This document shows, one piece after another, positions 22,639-34,600 of a stretch of DNA of 64,000 nucleotides (the first letter of the stretch is position 1; each line of letters opens with the position of its first letter). The notes under the pieces were generated by a model. That model was not told where the DNA came from. It saw only the letters and a list, made by a program, of their open reading frames with translations, and did not search any database. A program made the translations under genes and the position numbers. The stretch is taken from NCBI GenBank assembly GCA_947561585.1, contig CANNZV010000508.1:310001-374000 (forward strand), given 5' to 3'. Source of the DNA: Caprella mutica. Lineage: Eukaryota; Arthropoda; Malacostraca; Amphipoda; Caprellidae.

Positions 22639-23677
22639 TCATTTGTAGGCCTCTCTCTTACTATAATTTTTCCTTTTGAAATATAAATACCCCTTCTCCC
22701 CAACATCCCTTCGTCTTCTAAGCTCATCTCTCAACTTCCTATCCTCCTCCCTCTCTTTTACTGTCAGGTCTGGCACTATCATCATTCGCCTATACCTTTC
22801 TCCTGCATTTCTGAGATTTTTTGCCCTTCCAATTATAGCCCACTTCTGCCCTGTAGTCCTCAGCTTTACCAGTAGAGGAGCTGGTCTATCCTCATTCTTT
22901 TCATTTCCCGTTTCCCTTTTTCCCTTAATTAATCTTACCGTTTCCTCAACCTCTATATTTCTTAATTCCAGCTGATCCCTCACTATACCTTCAAATGTTA
23001 CCTTATCACCTTCTGCTTCTATTTTCATCCCATGAACTATCACATTATTTTCCTTCTTTTTCTTATCATCCTCCTGCCTAACCCTATCTAAAACTTCTTT
23101 CTTTATTCCCTCTACCATTTCTCCAGTACTACCACCATTCATAGTCATAGTGTTCGCCAGCAACTTAGTTTCTCCATTATTATTCATCATATCCCCCATC
23201 TCTCTCATTATTTCTTCTTTCAGTTCTCTTTTAATGTCCTCTTTCATTCCCTTTACCTGCTCTATCACCTCATTGAACTTCTCCATCATTTCCCGGTTTT
23301 CCCTTCTCAGATCCTTATTCTCATTTTCTAGCATCTTTATCTTCTCCCCTCGCTCCCCGAACCACCTTCTTGCACATCCCACAAACCCATATGGACTCAG
23401 CCCTCCCCTTAAAATAATCGTAATCTTTCTTTTTCAGCCCTCCACAGTCCACATGATACCACTTCACACACACATCACACTGAATGCCGCTCTGATCATC
23501 CCCAACCGCCTTCTTACACCCCCCACACAAATCATCTCCTCCAACTCCATCTAGATCATCCGCTACAGAATAGGTCTTACCCAGGGTCAGGGACAAGGCA
23601 TGTTTCTCAGCCTCAAGAGTTTCCCCCATTGATCGGCTACCAGATGAAGGAGGGGATCTACCGAGTCCCATTTTCAT
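22639..23677 (-). pseudogene. Retrotransposon ORF1: PHD finger, coiled coil, RRM-like
   Basis: The N-terminal segment (23677-23321) holds a C4HC3 PHD finger: CGGC, CDVC, YHVDC and WVCGMC in the right order. The frame then shifts near 23340-23320 to 23382-22639. That part starts with a heptad-rich coiled coil (MLENENKDLRRENREMMEKF), continues to an L1-ORF1p-like RRM block (NNVIVHGMKIEAEGD, RPAPLLVKLRTTGQKW) and then a basic C-terminal domain (VPDLTVKEREEDRKLRDEL). ORF1 proteins bind and chaperone element RNA. The PHD finger might read histone tails (inference). The one-nucleotide shift breaks this copy unless it is a sequencing error. Confidence 0.8.
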
Positions 23678-24486
23678 TTATTCTAAATATAACTTATACT
23701 ACACTTATATTTAAACTTATGCTACCTTAATACTAAACTTAAAAATAACACTTTTTAAATTTTACACAGGAACGACGCACTTCCTTCCACGACTGCACTG
23801 CCAGATAATTCGGGGAAGATGAGTCTTCCATAACTCGCCGAAGATACATCTACGAGCTGTCTGTTGTAATTCGGGGAAGATGAGTCTTTCATAACTTGCC
23901 GAAGATACATCTACGAGCTGTCTGCTGTAATTCAGGGGAGATGAGTCTTCCATAACTCGCTGAAGATACATATATGACCTGCCTGCTGTCATTCAGGGAA
24001 GATGAGTCTTCCATAACTCACCGAAGATACATCTACGAGCTGCCTGCTAAAATTCAGGGAAGATGAATCTTCCATAACTCACCGAAGATACATCTATGAG
24101 CTGCCTGCTGTAAGTCGGAGAAGTTGAGTCTTCCATAACTTGCCGAAGAATCATCGAAGATATCTCCTCTTTAATTCGAGGAAGTAGAATCAACCATGAT
24201 TCGTTGAAGATCATTCGATAATCTTCTACAGTCAATCGCCGATGAGAATTTATCGGCAATTTATCGGTGTTTCGTCTACGTTTTATTCTCTCTGCCATAA
24301 ACGCTCTTAAATCATCGAAGACACTCTCTTAAATTTGATCTGGGTATCAGTGTTATCCTAAGGTTCTAAGACATTTACTTCAAAGAAATAATCAAGGGTC
24401 TACTTCATTCCGAAAACTTATCATAGATTGGCAAATCAATACTACGGTGATGGTCAACTTCAATATGGATGGATAATTCCTGCGGA

Positions 24487-24935
24487 TTATTTAATCCAAG
24501 TTTCCCTTGGAGGACTCGACAGGGGGTGGTGCATCAACCAACTCACTTGGGAGGGCATTCCATAAACTACACACCACAGGTCTAGGAACTTGTTGGTCCG
24601 GAATCTTGGTACATCTAACTTGTAGCCATGACCCCACGTTGGTTTCAAGTTGAACGAGAAGATACTATTGGGATCAAGGGTGCTATGACCCCTGATGATC
24701 TTATAAGTCTCGATCAACTGGCCACGAAGTCTACGCTGCTCCAGGGTTAGGAGGTTTAGGTCTATCAGCCACCTCTCGTAACCTTTGTTCTGGATCTCAT
24801 GTATCAATTTGGTCGCTCGGGCCTGAATCCATTCCAAGCGTTCCACATCGCACCTATATGACGGAGACTAGAACTGAACAGCATACTCCAAATGGGGCCG
24901 AACCAGCATCTTATTCAGGGTCATCACCGTCTGCC
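24487..24935 (-). pseudogene. CR1-like LINE, C-terminal RT fragment
   Basis: The minus strand encodes LVRPHLEYAVQF-stop-SPSYRCDVERLEWIQARA, then RRLRGQLIETYKIIRG and WGHGYKLDVPRFRTNKFLD, ending PPRETWIK and a stop. This is the post-RT region shared by CR1/L2-type LINEs (LRPHLEYA.Q.W.P....D...LE..Q..A; RR.RGDLIE.YKI). 5' truncated, one internal stop, and it abuts the satellite tail. Confidence 0.85.
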
Positions 24936-24939
24936 TATT

Positions 24940-25092
24940 TTGGTGGATGGAGTGTGAGATGTGAGAAGTGAGATGAGAGAAGTGAGATGAGAGAAGTGTG
25001 AGATGAGAGAAGTGAGATGAAAGAAATGTGTTATGCGAGAAGTGAGATGAGAGAAGTGAGATGAAAGAAGTGTGATGACTTCTCTCATCTCA
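24940..25092. repeat. Tandem array GAGAAGTGAGATGA
   Basis: About ten degenerate units of GAGAAGTGAGATGA / GAGAAGTGTGAGATGA, closed by the inverted word TTCTCTCATCTCA at 25081. Simple repeat. Confidence 0.85.
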
Positions 25093-26877
25093 ATGTGAAA
25101 CATCATTTTTATAATGATAATGATTATTTTTTCAAATTTTATTTATTATTTTTAGTTGTGATACAATGATATTTTATGAAGAATGAATATTTTTCTGACT
25201 TTCAATTTTTTTGTTGTAGCTGTATATTCTCGTCTATACATAAGAACAATATGTAACCCTCACAGATCATCCTACAAAGTCTACTATAATGCTAATAAAG
25301 TAATATATGTTTAATTTACTTTACTTTTTACAGTCTATCAAGGATTAATATTTTCAAAATAGGATTAAGCAGTTATTGTGAACCAAAGGATAAGTTTATA
25401 CTTTAAGTGTCACAAATGTTATACGCATGATTATTGATTAGACATAAATTTGTATTGGTTTATTAACCTCTAAAATTCTAAACCTAACATATCCTAACCT
25501 AGAATAATTTTGTTAGGTTTTGATCAAATTTCACTATACAATAAAATATTGTTTTCATAAAGCAAATTGTTCGTATGGTAGCTATGAGACACGTGCACCA
25601 CATATGATATTCGTCGTGGCCGAAAAAAAAGGCCAAAGAGTCTATAAGAATCGTTGATTATTTCTTTTGAAATTACGAGAGTTTTTATTATTTTTGACTT
25701 GGAACCAGCTCCAGTTTATGTGAAGATTTAAGAGTTACAGTCTATAACTCATTTGCAACTGCGTGATTAATCACCTTGATGGTTATAGGTAAATAAGTTA
25801 AATTGTTTGAGTAAATAAAGAATTGCTTTTTTCTAATATCTTGCCGTTAAAGATGGATAATTTTATTGGTATATAGTCTTCACAGCTGCAGTAGCAGCTG
25901 ATTCAATGATCAATTAAGAATTTTTATTACAAAGTTTAACTTTACTGATGCTTGTAACTTTTGATCAGTTGTGGCAATCGGTTTGTTGATATCATGGGAA
26001 TAACAATGGTTTTCATATACATAAATTCTTCTTATTCTGGTTTCAATAATATTTGAAGTACCTTACTCATTTACAAAGTTGTGTAGTTTGGTATCGGAAT
26101 GAAGTTAGAAATTGTCTCAGTAGCAAGCAATATTTTTTTTTGGCGAAAATAGAGAATGTGTAAAGGGTGCAATAGTCTTGAGTTAATTAATTCTTTGACA
26201 TTCATTCTAGATTTTAGAAAATATTTTTATTGGAATAAGTAGCTCTAATATGTTGATCATACAAGTGAATGACGAAGTGAATATATGTAGTCTATTAACA
26301 ATTATTTGAAATTTTTAACAATATACCTATACAATAGTTATAATTATTATTATGTCTTGGGTATGCTTTACAGTGTATATATTAGTAGTGTTTTTCATTT
26401 TAAACTTTGATCTTTTCTTCACTATTTGTTCAATTTGAATTCTGATGGTTTTAACTCTTTAAAGTCTGGTGGTGCATATTTCATTCCACACTGCGGTTAA
26501 AGTTTAATGCAAGGTGGTACAGGAAGTGAGTGTAGGACATACTCCCACCCGCCGAACGTAAGTTCTTCCGGATACGAACCCCTTCCCCTCGGATTTAAGC
26601 TCCCCTAATCACGAGTTTATTTTTTATATTTTTAACATATTACATAATTTACCGCTACTTTCTTTATTTTAACATATGATCTATTAACATCTTCATTGAC
26701 ATTATATAACAAATTATCATTTGTTGCGTCAATTAGGTTAGCCAATAGATCGACGACAATTTTTCGTTTCTATGAATACCATTTAAAATAACTGCTAAAT
26801 TAAAATGATTATATAGATTGTTACGTGGACTATCGAAAATGTGGAATTAGTGTTAGTTAGGTTACACTCAGAGTAAT
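25093..26877. other. Intergenic, nothing recognised
   Basis: AT-rich. A short GC-richer patch at 26500-26620 (AGGAAGTGAGTGTAGGACATA) may be an old repeat. No ORF above background. Confidence 0.4.
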
Positions 26878-27168
26878 TCTGATGCACCCAAGTGTTTCAA
26901 GTTCACCCTATGGCCTTGTCTCTAAAGCGGGATACTTTAGTGCATCAAACCTTGGTGTCGTAGCTATAAGTTTGTTAAAATGATGAGGAAATTAATGAGG
27001 AAAGAAAAGTTTCTTCATCAATTTAACAAACTTATAGCTAAGGCACTAAAATACATCGAACTGATGCACTGTTGTGCATCCAAACTATAGTTTGATGCAC
27101 TAAAGTGTTTCGCTTGAGAAACAAAGCCATAGAGTGAACTCGGAACACCTGCAGGGTGCATCAGTTGG
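26878..27168. mobile_element. Foldback MITE with GATGCACC ends
   Basis: The left arm CTGATGCACCCAAGTGTTTC, TTCACCCTATGGC, CTCTAAAGCG is mirrored on the right (GCCATAGAGTGAACTC, GGGTGCATCAG). The inner TATAAGTTTGTTAAA pairs with TTTAACAAACTTATA, so nearly the whole 290 bp can fold. A partial second copy begins at 43778. Confidence 0.8.
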
Positions 27169-28797
27169 AGTTGTTTATTTTTCTCAGTGTAACCTACTTC
27201 TTTTCAATGAAGGTGATTCGTGAATCTTAACAAAACTGTCAGAATATAAATACAACAGTAAAATTGAAAGATTCTCTCTAATTGTCTTCAGTAAATTCAA
27301 ATTCATTTTATTTTCAATTTTGTGTTTAATTAACATTATTTAAATGAAACTTGTTATAGTAGAATGATTTAAATTTATAAAAATTGCATCTCATATTTTA
27401 AACTCTTAATTTAGAATTTACCAATTTAAACCTTGGAATAATAATCAACGGGGAAAATTCCGCTGCACAAAAATCCACTTGGCAAAATTCCGCCTGGTAA
27501 ATATCCTAGAACCTTATTATGACAAGTACAGTAGCACCAAATGACGCTAATAATTTATTTTCCTCTACTCTTTAATGTTTCAATTTGTATATTCTGTTGT
27601 TCCAATAAATTGTTTACACCTTGAATTGTGACTATAGTGATTTCAGCCTAACTATATCACATGAGCTGATAAAAACTGTTATAAATTCAGATAAGATAAA
27701 GAGTAGCCGATTTAAAGGGCTGTAATTTGTAAAGTATTATAGCTGGAATACTGAAATAATTTGATTTGAAAAAACGATTCATACATATATATAGATGATA
27801 TATAGGCACATCTATAAACCTTCATTTTCATTAGCGGATTATTAATCTCAAGAATGACACAATAATTATTTAGAGTGGAATAGAGAATTTATCCTTTTGT
27901 ATATGATTAAAGATGGATCCGTGATGACCACAATTTATCAATTTAAGACAAGATATGAAACACTATTATGTAAAATATCAATTGAATGATATTAAGTTAC
28001 ATGATATTTCCATGATACAGCTCATAATTTAAATAAAATTAATTCAGACCATGAAAAAGACAGCAGGGAACAGAAACATCATTAAGATAGGTAGAGATAT
28101 TTAATTATTGATGATTAATCGAAATCAATGAGAACTTTATCTGCCAAGTTATAAATAAAAAAAATACGATTCATTTGTCTTAATATCCCATGTAACAGAA
28201 TAATTTGACACATTTTTAAATACAATACCATCAAAAAACTATGTTAATACGGAATGTGATAAAAAAAGTTTTACCTTCTGATAAGTTTATTGAGTCTGGT
28301 GGTGGTCATGTTTTGTTAAATTTATTATGAAATAGAACTTAGAATTTTTATCACCAGGATCTAAAGTTCTAAACTCTAGTGCGTCAGCTACTGGTTTATT
28401 TTGGTCGGAGTTTCAATGGAGACCGAAGCACCACTCAAAGGTTCAGTATCTACATTTTGTACAAAGAAGAGAGTTTTGTTTACATGTAACTGGAAAGCAA
28501 CAACCAACGTAAGGATAGGTAGAGCTGTATTCCTGGTGGCGATGGACATTCAAAGTTTTCATCTTGGTGCTGTGTGTCAGGCTCACATCCATGCAAGAGA
28601 GTTGTGGAGCCAATCTAAAAACAGCTTATGAAGTATTCACTCACGTTGGTTTTATAGATCTTCATCTTCATTCCAAGGCAGCAGAGGTTATGGAATGCGT
28701 GAGGTCGTTTTGTTTGCTAATTAGTGTCCATTCAACTACGAAATTAGATTGGTCATATTTGTTTAACCTTTATTTGTGACCGTAGGTGGCTGTAAAT
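27169..28797. other. Intergenic, mostly featureless
   Basis: A short patch at 27447-27503 (GGGAAAATTCCGCTG, GGCAAAATTCCGCC) looks like a minimal copy of the AAAATTCC-type arrays. ORFs at 28401-28779 resemble nothing I know, are short and overlap, and are not called. Confidence 0.4.
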
Positions 28798-29062
28798 TTA
28801 GGTCTCAGATCATTCAGTTTTGAAATTTCGGTCTCGGAAATTTCGGTCTCAGAATTATAAATGGGCTCTGAACATTAATGACCATTGTGTAGTATGTTGT
28901 ACCCGATAGTTGGTTGTACTGCATACTGCATGATCATTTTATGCCCTAACAGGGAGGTTCGAGGGGTTGCACGCCCCCGATACATCTAATTCTAATTCAT
29001 AAGTATTATTTTTACCTCAAACCGAATATTCCGAAACCGATAATTTCGAGACCGAATTTTCT
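28798..29062. mobile_element. Short element ended by inverted GAAATTTCGGTCTCG arrays
   Basis: Left array 28800-28860 (GGTCTCAG, TTGAAATTTCGGTCTCGG, AAATTTCGGTCTCAG) is mirrored by 29018-29062 (AAACCGAATATTCCGAAACC, TTTCGAGACCGAATTTTC). The 150-bp middle includes GGTTCGAGGGGTTGCACGCCC, which has no recognised function. It is directly followed by a Penelope RT fragment. Confidence 0.55.
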
Positions 29063-29844
29063 GCTCAAATCTCAAGTTAAATAAAATTTCAAAACACTTC
29101 AAAACTACTAAAATTTCAAACAATTTTACAACGGTTAAAGATGCAGATAAACAGTTCATGTGCTCATTTGATATAGAAAGTCTATACACTAATATTCCAT
29201 TGCATGAAACCATTAATATTATTTTAACAAAACTGTTTGATAATCTATCTTCACTGTTTATCGGCCTAACCAAATCTTGCTTTCAGAAACTTTTACAAAT
29301 TTCTGTGCTCAATATTTTTTTCATTTTTGACAACAAACTGTACAGACAGAAAGAAGGTTTAGCGATGGGTTTGCCCCATTCGCCGACTTTTGCTAATATA
29401 TTTTTATGCCACTACGAACAGAGATGGCTTAATGATTGTCCAACTACTTTTAAACCTCATTTTTATAGAAGATACATGGACGATACATTTTTACTTTTTG
29501 ACAATCAAATTCAAGCTACTCAATTTCTTAATTATCTGAACTCGCAGCATTCTAATATAAATTTCACATCAGAATATGAAATTAATTCTAAATTGCCCTT
29601 CTTAGATACCCTTATATGTAAAAACAATAACCAATTCCAGTCTGCAGTCTATAGAAAAAGCAATTTCTCAGGTTTAGGTTTAAGTTATTTTAGTTTTTGT
29701 TCATTTCGTTTTAAAATCAATGCAATAAAAACACTATTATATAGAACATACAATATTTGTTCAGACTATTTTATTCTTCATAAAGAGCTAGATTTTTTAA
29801 AATCATATTTCATAAAGAATGGTTTCCCCTTAATAACTAGTTAG
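29063..29844 (+). pseudogene. Penelope-like element, reverse transcriptase fragment
   Basis: An open frame from about 29065 reads KDADKQFMCSFDIESLYTNI, then EGLAMGLPHSPTFANIFLCH and FYRRYMDDTFLLF, the RT finger/palm blocks of Penelope-like elements (FDIESLFTNIPL; GLPMGSPLSP; YRRYVDDTF). The catalytic pair DD is present (YMDDTF). The end is KNGFPLITS then stop, with no GIY-YIG domain following, and the N-terminal part is missing. Uninterrupted over about 260 codons, so a fairly young fragment. It may only be passive insert DNA. Confidence 0.9.
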
Positions 29845-31019
29845 TTTCATAATATGGTAATATCAGATTTTTAAAAACCTAACTAGGTATATTTAATGAG
29901 TTGCGAAGGTAGGTTCATCGTACCTAGTTCTCAACTCCAGAAATTATTGGTAGGTTCCCCGTACCTTGTTAGGTTACAGAATCGTATCCTAGGATAGAAA
30001 GGGTATAAAATAAATAAAATTACTTCAATAAGAAGTTATAACTTCCAAAACTGAGAGAACTTGATGTTATTTGGTAACCAATCTTTCAAATTTCTTGCGT
30101 AAGAAGATGAATTGTGCCGATTAGCTAATCTACGGATTTGTCTCTCAATTGACGTTATTTCTAAGTAAATTGCTCTTTAATTTTTTATTTCAAAACACAT
30201 TTACAATGAACTTTGTGGCAATGAATGCGTTTGGATGATAGGTTACGTAATATTGACTTCAAATGTTCCAAGAGTGAGTAAATAGTCTGCTGTAATGGAT
30301 GTAGTACCACTTAATTTTCTAAAAAGGAACCCCAGTCACTTCACTTTGGTGGTCTATTGAGAAATATCTTTTTTTGATTGAATTTTTTGTTTCATATAAT
30401 TCTAATTTTACTTATTGAGGGACAGGCCTATCACTCTATTCATCATAAAAAATTACTATTTCAAAATTTCAATTTACCAATCATCACATACACGATTTAC
30501 CTGATTCCTTTCCTATCTGATTTCTTTCACAAAGATATTCTATTAAATCGTAGGATTCGATTGCAATCTAAATTAAGATATACTCAAATAATGATAAAAT
30601 TAGAGTCTTCAATTTTATCTTATAGACAAAATTTTGTTACCAATAATATTTGCATATTCATAACTATTTTAATATTAAATTAATGTAAATTCGTAACTTT
30701 ACATTCATTCACTACCAAAATCAGAATACTAAGCAATTAGTACCCAATGCTCGTAAATCAATTAAAACAATCAAAATGATATTCCTTCATGTTATTAAAA
30801 ATGGTCACAAAAACAAGAAGGGTTAGTTCAAATTAGTTCAAATTTTCAGCGTACATGAGAATTAATATGAGTAGACAATGAATATATTTAAATAAACTGT
30901 AAACTAGCTTATTAAGAAGATTTCTGTGATAAATGAGAGAAAAAAAGGAAGGGGTAGTATTTCTTGGACTCCGAACTGTCATAATGTGGCTTAGGGAGTT
31001 TTTTTTGTCTGAAGTAAAA
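29845..31019. other. Intergenic, nothing supported
   Basis: AT-rich. The two phrases GTAGGTTCATCGTACCTAG and GTAGGTTCCCCGTACCTTG at 29908-29967 form a small direct repeat. A 101-codon frame at 30378-30683 has no recognisable motif and a composition like background. Confidence 0.35.
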
Positions 31020-31205
31020 TATTAAGCGCTACACGTAGTTTCGAAGAATATCGCTAGGGTTATCCTGAAATCTTATAATTCCTGATTATATAATTTATAA
31101 TCAAATCTTAAAATTAATTTCTGTTAGTAAGACTCGTAGATCTCATTTGCTATCGTTTCTCCATTTTCTTCTTCCATCTGTGAGTGCAGACGTCGGTGTT
31201 TCCAT
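31020..31205. repeat. Dispersed repeat family R1, copy 2 (partial)
   Basis: Shares AGCGCTACACGTAGTTTCGA-type start, GCTAGGGTTAT, GACTCGTAG and GAGTGCAG with the 42400 copy. Truncated on the right. Confidence 0.55.
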
Positions 31206-31683
31206 CACATTTCATGGGTCACACACTTCTTAACTCACATCAGCGCTAAGTCCAATTACCCATTGCACTTGAAGCAACTGACAACTCTATTATTACCTTA
31301 ATCATAATCAATCCTATAATAAGAGCTGTGTCCGTCCGTCCGTGTGTCACACTTTTATTAAGAAATGCATATTAAAAGGAAAAACAAATCATTTGTGGTA
31401 GTATCATAACTACGGGCTACAATAAAATTGACACTAATTATTTAAAAATTAAATTTATATTCTGGCTTTTGGGAGATTTTTATGATTAATCAGATATGTG
31501 TATCCATAATACACACTTGCATTCGAATATAATTTAGATTAAATAACAGGTTCTGAACTAGTGTAATATAATTATTTTCAGGAACAGGAACCTTTATTCA
31601 GATTCACAAGCCTGATGATTTAAACATCCAGTTACTTAAAATGCGAAAATTTATATTTACATGATGTAGGGGTTAAGTCGGAA

Positions 31684-34600
31684 ATGGACGAATTTCTTGA
31701 AAGTATGAAAACAACTGAAAACAAGTATTCAAAATCTACTGACCACAAAGAGGCCAAGACGGCCGACAGCGAGGAGGCCGAGACGGCCGACAGCGAGGAG
31801 GCCGAGACGGCCGACAGCAAGGAGGCCAAGACGGCCGACAGCGAGGAGGCCAAGACTGCTGACAGCGAGGGGGCCAAGACTGCCAACAGCGAGGGGGCCA
31901 AGATTGCCGACAGGGAGGAGGCCAAGCTACAAACAGGGAAGAGGAGGCCAAGACTACCGACAGGGAGGAGGAGGAGGACAAGACTGCCGACAGGGAGGAG
32001 GAGGAGGCCAAGACTGCCGACAGGGAGGAGGAGGAGGCCAAGACTGCCGACAGGGAGGAGGAGGCCAAGACTGCCGACAGGGAGGAGGAGGCCAAGACTG
32101 CCGACAGGGAAGAGGAGGCCAAGACTGCCGACAGGGAGGAGGAGGCCAAGACTGCCGACAGGGAGGAGGAGGCCAAGACTGCCGACAGGGAGGAGGAGGC
32201 CAAGACTGCCGACAGGGAGGAGGAGGCCAAGACTGCCGACAGGGAGGAGGAGGCCAAGACTGCCGACAGGGAGGAGGAGGCCAAGACTGCCGACAGGGAG
32301 GAGGAGGCCAAGACTGCCGACAGGGAGGAGGAGGCCAAGACTGCCGACAGGGAGGAGGAGGCCAAGACTGCCGACAGGGAAGAGGCCAAGACTGCCGACA
32401 GGGAAGAGGCCAAGACTGCCAACAGGGAAGAGGCCAAGACTGCCGACAGGGAAGAGGCCAAGACTGCCGACAGGGAAGAGGCCAAGACTGCCGACAGGGA
32501 AGAGGCCAAGACTGCCGACAGGGAAGAAGCCAAAACTGCCGACAGCGAGGAGGCCAGGTCTGCCGACAGCGAGGAGGCCAGGTCTGCCGACAGCGAGGAG
32601 GCCAGGTCTGCCGACAGCGAGGAGGCCAGGTCTGCCGACAGCGAGGAGGCCAGGTCTGCCGACAGCGAGGAGGCCAGGTCTGCCGACAGCGATGAGGCCA
32701 GGTCTGCCGAAGCTGTTGTTTTAAAGTCTACCAAAGAGGGAAGGTTAGAGATGGTAGACGAGAAAGAGCATTTTACCGACCAAAGAGTTGACACAAAGCG
32801 AGAGGAGAGAGATATAGATGAAAATACCAGTACTAATACAATTGGAAAAACAGAGAAAGATGAATTATTGGACAATAAGGATATATCATATCAACAGGTG
32901 AATCAACCATCTGTTGGTCCATTAATAGATACTACAATTTATAATGATACATCGTTCAATAGTACATTATCGAGTGATATATCAATTAATAGATCACCAC
33001 CCATTGACAATTCATTAAACAGATCACCATCAGTAGATTTATCAATTCACAGAACACCACCTAGTGATACATCGTATACAGGACCACCGCTGACGAGTAG
33101 GTCGTTCATTAGAACACCATTATTTGGTGCGCCTTGTGATAGACCATCACCTGTAAATATGTCATTAAATAGACCTCCACTAGTAGGCATGTCGTTTAAT
33201 AGATCACCATCGGGTGGAAGATTGTTCAACGGACCATCACCATATATGGAATCTTCCTATAATGGACACCCATTTCCTTTTATATTCGCAGGCACAGCAG
33301 TTCCAGTAGTCAATACAGTTCCGCTTTATAACATATTGATATGCAAGGACAATATATTCTTCCTGAAGCTGAATATTCTCGTTTGGTTTCTGAAATTGAT
33401 CGTCTCTCCTATGAAAATACTCGTCTCACTTATGAAATTTCACGTTTTACTACTGAAAATCCATATCCAGTTAGTATGGATGCAGAGCGTAATCAACTGC
33501 TTTATAATGAATCAATACCAATAAATACAACAAACTACGTTGCTTGTTCAGAAAACAGCTCAAATCTTCCTCCTTATGATTTTGATATAAATCAGGGTAC
33601 AGGAATTGACCCTGCTTCTTGCTCGTCTTATGATTATCAACAATATCCTCCATATTCGTTTAATGTTGCAGGTTCTGAATTAGACCAATACTCAGAATCT
33701 GCAAGGAACATAACTGCAACATCAAACACTAATTCTTCAAATAAGGATAACACAGCTTCTTCATCTACTGCCAGCAAAATTCCTCAAAATACTTAGAAAT
33801 TAAATGCTAGAAATATTCCCGTCGTCAGTATCTCTTCAGTGACTGATAATCAACCCTCCATCATTGAAACTCCATCTGCTGAAATCATTCCATCTGTAGA
33901 GACTGCTCTAGCAGACCAGATTCCTTCATGTAGCAGTGTTTCCTCTCCCAATAAATTACTTACTAACAAAATAACTCCTCCCGCCATCACCAAGATGACT
34001 ACTCCCGCCAACACCATGAAGGCTACTGCCGCCATCACAAAAGAAAACCCTCCAACTATCAAGGAGAAAACTCTTCCCGCCTCTGCCACCTACAAATATT
34101 ATCCCACCACTCCTTCCAAGATGACTCCTTCCGCCAACGTTATCCGAAGGACTCCTCCCGCCCCCTTCAGAATCAAGCAGAATCAACCATTGACCCTTGC
34201 TGAAAAGAAGAAGACTCAACCACTGGCCCTTGCCGAAAATAAAAATACTGTACCTCTAGTCGTCACCAAGAAAACTCTTCATCAAATTGCCGACGCAACC
34301 AATAAGACTTTTTCTCCGGCCGTCGACTCCTGTGCTACCAAGAATACTTCTCTTGCCGCCTATGCCACCGCTACTAAGACGACTCCTAATCTGGCCACCA
34401 CCGAATCTGCCAAGAAGATTTCTCTTCATTCCGCTCCTGCCAACTCAAACCATAAGGCTCCTCTCACCACAACAACTACCACAAATAAAAATAACCCTCC
34501 TCTCGCCACCACCATCATCACCAAGGGAAACCCTCATCTAGAGGTACCTCCGGTGGCCAAGAAGCCTCCGGTGGGCAAGATGCCTCCGTCGGTCAAGAAA

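Larger units (their letters stand above)
19103..23770 (-). mobile_element. Non-LTR retrotransposon, nearly full length, lightly mutated
   Basis: On the minus strand this is a 5' leader (about 23770-23678), ORF1 (23677-22639), ORF2 (about 22580-19212) and a short GC-rich 3' UTR ending in GGAACT-like repeats beside the satellite. It is much richer in GC than the surrounding DNA. Both ORFs are open apart from a few breaks, so the copy is young. ORF2 has an AP-type endonuclease, RT and a C-terminal Cys/His motif with no RNase H seen. I cannot assign the clade firmly (Jockey/CR1/I group of LINEs). Confidence 0.9.
17165..24165. repeat. 61-bp satellite, split into three blocks by two transposons
   Basis: Blocks are at 17165-17382 (diverged), 19019-19102 and about 23800-24165. 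The unit contains GATGAGTCTTCCATAACTCG, GCCGAAGATACATCTACGAG and CTGCCTGCTGTAATTCAGGG. GATGAGTCTTCC recurs about every 61 bp in the right block (23819, 23880, 23941, 24001, 24062). The intervening DNA is a Tc1 element and a non-LTR retrotransposon. A degenerate tail continues to about 24300. Confidence 0.85.

Noticed and set aside
19270..23554. Many plus-strand open frames of 60-160 codons
   Set aside because: They are antisense to the non-LTR ORFs, low in complexity (Pro/Ser/Leu-rich), and exist only because the element is GC-rich with purine-biased coding.
28401..28779. Two overlapping short plus-strand frames
   Set aside because: No recognisable domain, unusual composition or flanking splice signals.
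30378..30683. 101-codon hydrophobic plus-strand frame
   Set aside because: Composition is that of translated AT-rich DNA (Ile, Phe, Leu, Asn, Lys); no conserved pattern.
31736..32875. Long minus-strand and second plus-strand frames over the EEAKTADR repeats
   Set aside because: A repeat with period divisible by three stays open in all frames; only the frame continuing into ordinary coding sequence and splice sites on both sides is kept.
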